Source: Rikenellaceae bacterium
Lineage (GTDB): Bacteria > Bacteroidota > Bacteroidia > Bacteroidales > Rikenellaceae
Direction of reading: 5' to 3'
NCBI GenBank assembly: GCA_902363575.1
Contig: CABJAJ010000003.1
Span: 62,001-126,000 of the forward strand
Length of the DNA: 64,000 nucleotides
Shown here in pieces: positions 60,188 to 64,000 of this stretch (positions are counted from its first letter, which is position 1; every line of letters starts with the position of its first letter). A program made the translations under genes and the position numbers. The notes below the pieces were generated by a model. It worked only from the letters and a program-made list of their open reading frames with translations, was not told the origin of the DNA and searched no databases.

Positions 60188-60219
60188 TTTGGCCGTTCCG
60201 CAAAAAGTAGTTAAATTTG
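60188..60219 (+). promoter_or_regulatory. Promoter of the DUF4492-cydAB operon
   Basis: TTTG (60188-60191) and TAAATTTG (60212-60219) are separated by 20 bases, matching the -33/-7 promoter. The ATG of DUF4492 follows 24 bases after the box. Confidence 0.75.
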
Positions 60220-60243
60220 TTCAAATCAACCACTCCGAACACG

Positions 60244-60468
60244 ATGGAACCCGCTTCACGACCCGCCCTGCCGCGCCGTATCTTCAATTTCTACCTCGAC
60301 GGATTCCGCTCGATGACCCTCGGCCGGACGCTGTGGGCCATTATCCTGATTAAGCTTTTCATCATGTTCGTCGTACTGCGGCTCCTTTTCTTCCCCGACC
60401 TGCTGGCGGGCAAGAGCCCCGAGCAGCGGAGCCGCACGGTGATGGAACAACTAATCAACCACAAATAA
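60244..60468 (+). CDS. DUF4492 small membrane protein of the cyd operon
   Basis: A 74-residue protein with one membrane helix (about 29-50: WAIILIKLFIMFVVLRLLFF) after an amphipathic start (RRIFNFYLDGFRSMTLGR). DUF4492 genes sit immediately before cydA across Bacteroidetes and resemble the small accessory subunits (CydX-type) of cytochrome bd; that role is inferred from context. Its stop is 4 bases from cydA. The ATG at 60244 follows a full promoter. Confidence 0.88.
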   Translation: MEPASRPALPRRIFNFYLDGFRSMTLGRTLWAIILIKLFIMFVVLRLLFFPDLLAGKSPEQRSRTVMEQLINHK

Positions 60469-60472
60469 GCGT

Positions 60473-62038
60473 ATGGTTACCGATTACCTGCAGACCGTGG
60501 ACTGGTCGCGGGCGCAATTCGCCCTGACGGCCATCTACCATTGGCTCTTCGTCCCCCTCACGCTGGGGCTGAGCGTGCTGTGCGCGCTGATGGAGACCGC
60601 CTACTACCGCACCAAAGACCCCTTCTGGCGTCGCACGACCAAGTTCTGGATGCGGCTGTTCGGCGTCAATTTCGCCATCGGCGTCGCCACGGGCCTGATC
60701 CTGGAGTTCGAGTTCGGCACCAACTGGTCGAACTACTCCCATTTCGTCGGGGATATCTTCGGCGCGCCCCTGGCCATCGAGGGCATTATGGCGTTCTTTC
60801 TGGAGAGCACCTTCATCGCGGTGATGTTCTTCGGCTGGAACCGCGTGCGTCCCGGCTTCCATCTGGCCGCCACGTGGCTCACGGCCGTCGGCGCAAGCCT
60901 CTCGGCCTACTGGATTCTGGTGGCCAACGCCTGGATGCAGTACCCTGCGGGCACGACCTTCAACCTGGAGACCGTGCGCAACGAGATGACCTCCTTCTGG
61001 GACGTGGCCCTCTCGCCCGTGGCCGTCAATAAGTTCTTCCATACGGTCACTTCGTCCTACATGCTCGCCGCGCTGTTCGTGGTGGGCGTGAGCGCCTGGT
61101 ACCTGCTCCGGCGGCGCGAGCAGTTGATGGCCCGCCGCAGCATCGCCGTCGCCTCGGCTTTCGGCCTCCTGTTCGCGCTGCTGGCCGCCACCACGGGCGA
61201 CCGCTCGGGTGCGGTGATCGCCCGCGTGCAGCCGATGAAGCTGGCGGCGATGGAGGCGCTGTACGAGGGACAGGAGGGGGCGTCGCTCACGGCTTTCGGC
61301 CTGCTGCGCCCCGAAGCGGAGCGGCGGGACGGCAAGGGGCCGCACTACTTCTCGATCGAAATACCCAAGATGCTCTCGCTGATGAGTTTTCGCGACGCCG
61401 ACGCTTACGTGGCCGGCATCGACGATCTGGTGGAGGGCAACCCCGAGCGGGGCATCCTCTCGGCGCAGGAGAAGATCGAGCGGGGACGCGAGGTGATCGC
61501 GCAACTGGCCCGCTACCGCACGGCGCTCGAGCAGAACGACCGGGCGACCGCCGCCGAGGTCGCCGCCCTGTTCGACCCCGCAACCCCCGAGGGGCGGGAG
61601 TTCCTGGAGAACAACTATGCCTACTTCGGCTACGGCTACCTCGACTCCCCGTGGCAGACGGTGCCCGACGTGACGCTGCTCTTCTACTCGTTCCGCGTGA
61701 TGGTCGGCGCCGGCGTCTTTTTCATCCTGCTGCTGGCGCTGGTCTGGTGGCTCAACCGCCGGGGGCGGCTCGAAAACCGCCGCTGGCTGCTGTGGGTGGC
61801 CCTGTGGTCGATTCCGCTGGCCTACATCGCTTCCCAGGCCGGATGGATCGTGGCCGAGGTGGGACGCCAGCCCTGGGCGATCCAAAATCTGCTGCCCGTC
61901 AGCGTCAGCGCGTCGCGCATCGGCAGCGGCTCGGTGGCCACGACTTTCTTCCTCTTCCTGGCCCTCTTCACCGTGCTGCTGGTGGCCGAAATCGGCATCC
62001 TGTGCAAGCAAATCAAAATCGGACCCGATAAAGAATAA
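60473..62038 (+). CDS. cydA: Cytochrome bd ubiquinol oxidase subunit I
   Basis: A 521-residue haem-bearing subunit of the high-affinity quinol:O2 oxidase. Seen: IYHWLFVPLTLGLSVLCALM with the N-terminal haem-ligand His, LEFEFGTNWSNYSHFVGDIF, EGIMAFFLESTFIAVMFFGW, the Q-loop region (about 250-395) and VAEVGRQPWAIQNLLPVSVS, which carries the conserved GRQPW. Nine or so membrane helices are expected. It allows respiration at very low oxygen, useful for a gut anaerobe facing trace O2. It is 6 bases from cydB. Confidence 0.97.
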   Translation: MVTDYLQTVDWSRAQFALTAIYHWLFVPLTLGLSVLCALMETAYYRTKDPFWRRTTKFWMRLFGVNFAIGVATGLILEFEFGTNWSNYSHFVGDIFGAPLAIEGIMAFFLESTFIAVMFFGWNRVRPGFHLAATWLTAVGASLSAYWILVANAWMQYPAGTTFNLETVRNEMTSFWDVALSPVAVNKFFHTVTSSYMLAALFVVGVSAWYLLRRREQLMARRSIAVASAFGLLFALLAATTGDRSGAVIARVQPMKLAAMEALYEGQEGASLTAFGLLRPEAERRDGKGPHYFSIEIPKMLSLMSFRDADAYVAGIDDLVEGNPERGILSAQEKIERGREVIAQLARYRTALEQNDRATAAEVAALFDPATPEGREFLENNYAYFGYGYLDSPWQTVPDVTLLFYSFRVMVGAGVFFILLLALVWWLNRRGRLENRRWLLWVALWSIPLAYIASQAGWIVAEVGRQPWAIQNLLPVSVSASRIGSGSVATTFFLFLALFTVLLVAEIGILCKQIKIGPDKE

Positions 62039-62044
62039 CGCATC

Positions 62045-63196
62045 ATGGATACGACCCTTGTTTTTCTGCAACACTACTGGTGGTTTCTGATCGCGCTGCT
62101 CGGCGCGCTGCTGGTCTTCCTGCTCTTCGTGCAGGGCGGCCTGAGCCTGATTCCCGCCCTCGCCCGCACGGACGAGGAGCGCGACATGCTCGTCAATTCG
62201 GTGGGCCGCAAGTGGGAGTTCACCTTCACCACGCTGGTCACCTTCGGCGGGGCGTTCTTCGCCTCGTTCCCCCTGTTCTATTCGACCAGCTTCGGCGGAG
62301 CCTACTATGTGTGGATGCTCATTCTGCTGCTGTTCGTGATCCAGGCCGTGTCGTTCCAGTTCCGCAGCAAGCCCCGCAACCTGCTGGGCCGCAAGACCTA
62401 CGACACCTTCCTGCAAATCAACGGCTGGGGCGCTCCGCTGCTGCTCGGCATCGCCGTCGGAACGCTCTTCACGGGCGCGAACTTCACGGTGGACCGGCTG
62501 AATATGGCCAACCTCGGCGGCAATACGACCATCTCGCAGTGGACGACCCCGTGGCACGGGCTCGAGGCGCTGCTCGACTACCGCAACTGGGCGCTGGGGC
62601 TGGCCGTGCTGTTCCTTGCGCGGCTGCTGGCCCAGCACTATTTCCTCAACGACATCGACGACGCCATCCTGCGCGAGCGCTGCCGCCGCCGTTCGCGCTG
62701 CACGGCCGCCGCATTCCTCCTCTTTTTCCTCACGTTCCTGGTGAGCCTGCTCTGCTCGGCGGGTTACGGCGTCGATCCCGCCACGGGCGTCATCGTGCGG
62801 GAGCCCTACAAATACCTCCATAACCTGTGGGAGATGCAGACCGTCGGAATGTTCCTCGTCGCGGGCATCCTGTTCGTGCTGGCGGGGATCTATACGGGAG
62901 CCCGCTATGCCAGCCGCCGGGCCATCTGGTTCAGCGGCGCCGGTACGGTGCTGACCGTGCTGACGCTGCTGCTGCTGGCCGGATGGAACCATACGGCCTT
63001 CTATCCCTCGCTCGCCGACATGCAGTCGTCGCTCACGATCCGCAACGCCTCGTCGAGCGAATTCACGCTTCGCGTGATGAGCTACGTGTCGCTGCTCGTC
63101 CCGGTGGTCGTCGGCTACATCTGGTACGCCTGGCGGCGCCTGAATCGCATCCGCATCACCCGCGAAGGTCTTTCGGGCGAGGAGCACACCTATTGA
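62045..63196 (+). CDS. cydB: Cytochrome bd ubiquinol oxidase subunit II
   Basis: A 383-residue membrane subunit that pairs with CydA. It begins with a hydrophobic helix after WWFLIALLGALLVFLLFVQG and has GRKWEFTFTTLVTFGGAFFA, WGAPLLLGIAVGTLFTGANF and C-terminal helices ending YIWYAWRRLNRIR. Length and hydrophobic pattern are normal for the Bacteroidetes type. It is the last gene of the operon; no clear terminator directly follows. Confidence 0.95.
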   Translation: MDTTLVFLQHYWWFLIALLGALLVFLLFVQGGLSLIPALARTDEERDMLVNSVGRKWEFTFTTLVTFGGAFFASFPLFYSTSFGGAYYVWMLILLLFVIQAVSFQFRSKPRNLLGRKTYDTFLQINGWGAPLLLGIAVGTLFTGANFTVDRLNMANLGGNTTISQWTTPWHGLEALLDYRNWALGLAVLFLARLLAQHYFLNDIDDAILRERCRRRSRCTAAAFLLFFLTFLVSLLCSAGYGVDPATGVIVREPYKYLHNLWEMQTVGMFLVAGILFVLAGIYTGARYASRRAIWFSGAGTVLTVLTLLLLAGWNHTAFYPSLADMQSSLTIRNASSSEFTLRVMSYVSLLVPVVVGYIWYAWRRLNRIRITREGLSGEEHTY

Positions 63197-63395
63197 CCGG
63201 GGACTGTTCTGCGGGGACTGTCTTATGAGGGCTGTTCTGCGGTGCTCGGGTTGGTTGTTCGGGGGGGGCTTCGGGCAGGTTGTTTGCCCTTCGGACGCTC
63301 GGATGCTCGACATGCGGACGCCCAACGGACGGGCGATTGACCCGCCATTTCGGACGTTTGACCGGAACAAGGGTACAATCGGGAGGATAAATCGT

Positions 63396-63403
63396 TATCT
63401 TTG
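63396..63403 (+). promoter_or_regulatory. Orphan promoter box
   Basis: TATCTTTG, exact TAnnTTTG, with no coding gene downstream before the hairpin at 63628. Confidence 0.45.
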
Positions 63404-63627
63404 AGGCGCTGAAGATCGGCGGTGCGGGCAGATGCGGCAGTTTTGTCGCCGCACGGCCCCGTGCGACTCCGGACAAATGCGCCTGACGGTCCTGGACCGC
63501 GAAACGCAGGCGTGTCCGTTATGTCGGATCACGGGCATCCGCACGCTTCCGCGGCACAAGTTGCGAAATAACATAGGGGGCCCGGGCTCTTTTAGGGGAA
63601 ACAGGGCATTTTTTTCAGCCCGGGCGA

Positions 63628-63680
63628 CGGACAATTCCGCAGGACGGCTTCACGCCGGATCGCAGAATTGTCCGATTTTT
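63628..63680 (+). terminator. Large hairpin with T-run
   Basis: CGGACAATTC (63628-63637) pairs perfectly with GAATTGTCCG (63665-63674). An inner CCGGC/GCCG-type stem lies between them and ATTTTT follows, as in a rho-independent terminator. Confidence 0.6.
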
Positions 63681-63714
63681 CATGCCCCTCCCTCTCTTTT
63701 CCACGGAGGCGTCC

Positions 63715-63963
63715 GGCTTCCCGCCCCTTCGGCGCATACGCAACCGAGGCTTCCCGCCCCTTCGTCGCATTCGCGATTCGGGGAACCTTTCGCAACCGTT
63801 TGCCGCTGTGCGGCAGAACGGAATATTCATGCCACCGCTTGCACTTTTCGGAGCAGGTTCATCGCGAATTCACCGCGGGCGGAAGAGACCGAAAAAGAAG
63901 GTGAGGACGGCGAGGAAGAGGTTGCAAGGCTTCCCGCCCCTTCGGCGCATACGCAACCGAGGC
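63715..63963. repeat. 36-base intergenic repeat, three copies
   Basis: GGCTTCCCGCCCCTTCGGCG followed by CATACGCAACCGAGGC occurs at 63715-63750 and 63928-63963, with a diverged copy at 63748-63781 that overlaps the first by three bases. Confidence 0.85.
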
Positions 63964-64000
63964 ATCTTCGCGACGCTTTGCCCCGTGCGGAGCGTGTTCA

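Larger units (their letters stand above)
59590..60243. other. Right junction of the mobile element and repeat region
   Basis: No gene is seen. 59590-59790 is AT-rich element DNA with a TATTTTTG box (59636-59643) and a CTTGAA/TTCAAG hairpin (59661-59677). From about 59795 the host GC returns, with 14-base tandem repeats (59800-59894), a longer direct repeat (59964-60105) and the cyd promoter (60188-60219). Confidence 0.6.
63197..64000. other. Gene-poor region after cydB
   Basis: No convincing gene is seen in about 800 bases. There is a promoter box TATCTTTG (63396-63403), a strong hairpin (63628-63674) followed by ATTTTT, and GC-rich direct repeats (63715-63963). An open frame from 63432 to the window end lacks coding character. 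Confidence 0.55.

Noticed and set aside
63432..64000. An open frame from 63432 to the window end
   Set aside because: It contains the hairpin/terminator and the 36-base repeats, and its peptide shows no domain. It cannot be fully excluded because the frame leaves the window.

Overview
The window is chromosomal DNA from a GC-rich member of the Bacteroidales. An Alistipes-like (Rikenellaceae) host is the best guess. The evidence is the repeated Bacteroidetes-type promoter box TAnnTTTG (sometimes with TTTG 19-20 bases upstream), the absence of clear Shine-Dalgarno sites, and families typical of the phylum: DUF3127, DUF4492-cydAB, FadL/OmpP1, an Oar-like TonB receptor, an IntDOT-type integrase and MobV. 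Genus assignment is inference.

Layout. 1-5844: a leftward pdxB-pyrD-cinA unit (cofactor and pyrimidine synthesis) and a rightward, translationally coupled arginase-family / nhaA / FKBP lipoprotein unit. 5937-9738: a second FKBP lipoprotein, a DUF3127 protein with an SSB-like tail, rpmE, tRNA-Met and a RimL-type acetyltransferase. 10011-23093: the expression cluster tRNA-Thr, -Tyr, -Gly, tuf, tRNA-Trp, secE, nusG, rplK, rplA, rplJ, rplL, rpoB, rpoC. 23257-26543: a leftward operon of three unrecognised genes, two of them membrane proteins. 26802-30096: tRNA-Arg, a lipoprotein, a FadL-type porin, an HU protein and tRNA-Ser. 30543-39892: a sensing locus with an AraC regulator diverging from a sensor kinase, a TonB-dependent receptor and a hybrid sensor kinase. 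40192-41738: two overlapping genes for unrecognised membrane proteins. 42110-49656: cold-shock and RRM proteins, a Vat/CatB-type acetyltransferase, a nucleotidyltransferase-fold protein, fabI, a secreted 21-residue repeat protein, a DUF2335 membrane protein with a small partner, an exported alpha/beta hydrolase and a phosphoglycolate-phosphatase-like HAD enzyme.

About 50300-59790 is an integrated mobilizable element of lower GC. It carries an IntDOT-type integrase, a small putative DNA-binding protein, a chimeric helicase/TOPRIM primase, a stem-loop region that may be oriT, and a MobV relaxase. Its AT-rich cargo is two exported proteins and a membrane-anchored helicase-IV-like UvrD protein, preceded by a 118-base element with nested perfect inverted repeats. 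The right flank is the cytochrome bd operon (DUF4492, cydA, cydB), then repeat-rich DNA with one orphan promoter and terminator.

The observations most worth a second look are the three-gene membrane operon beside rpoC, the receptor flanked by two similar sensor kinases, the fused primase and nearby oriT-like hairpins, the structured element and helicase cargo, and two tRNAs with unusual T-loop changes. One of these keeps the 19-56 tertiary pair by a double substitution. Several intergenic regions hold degenerate direct repeats.
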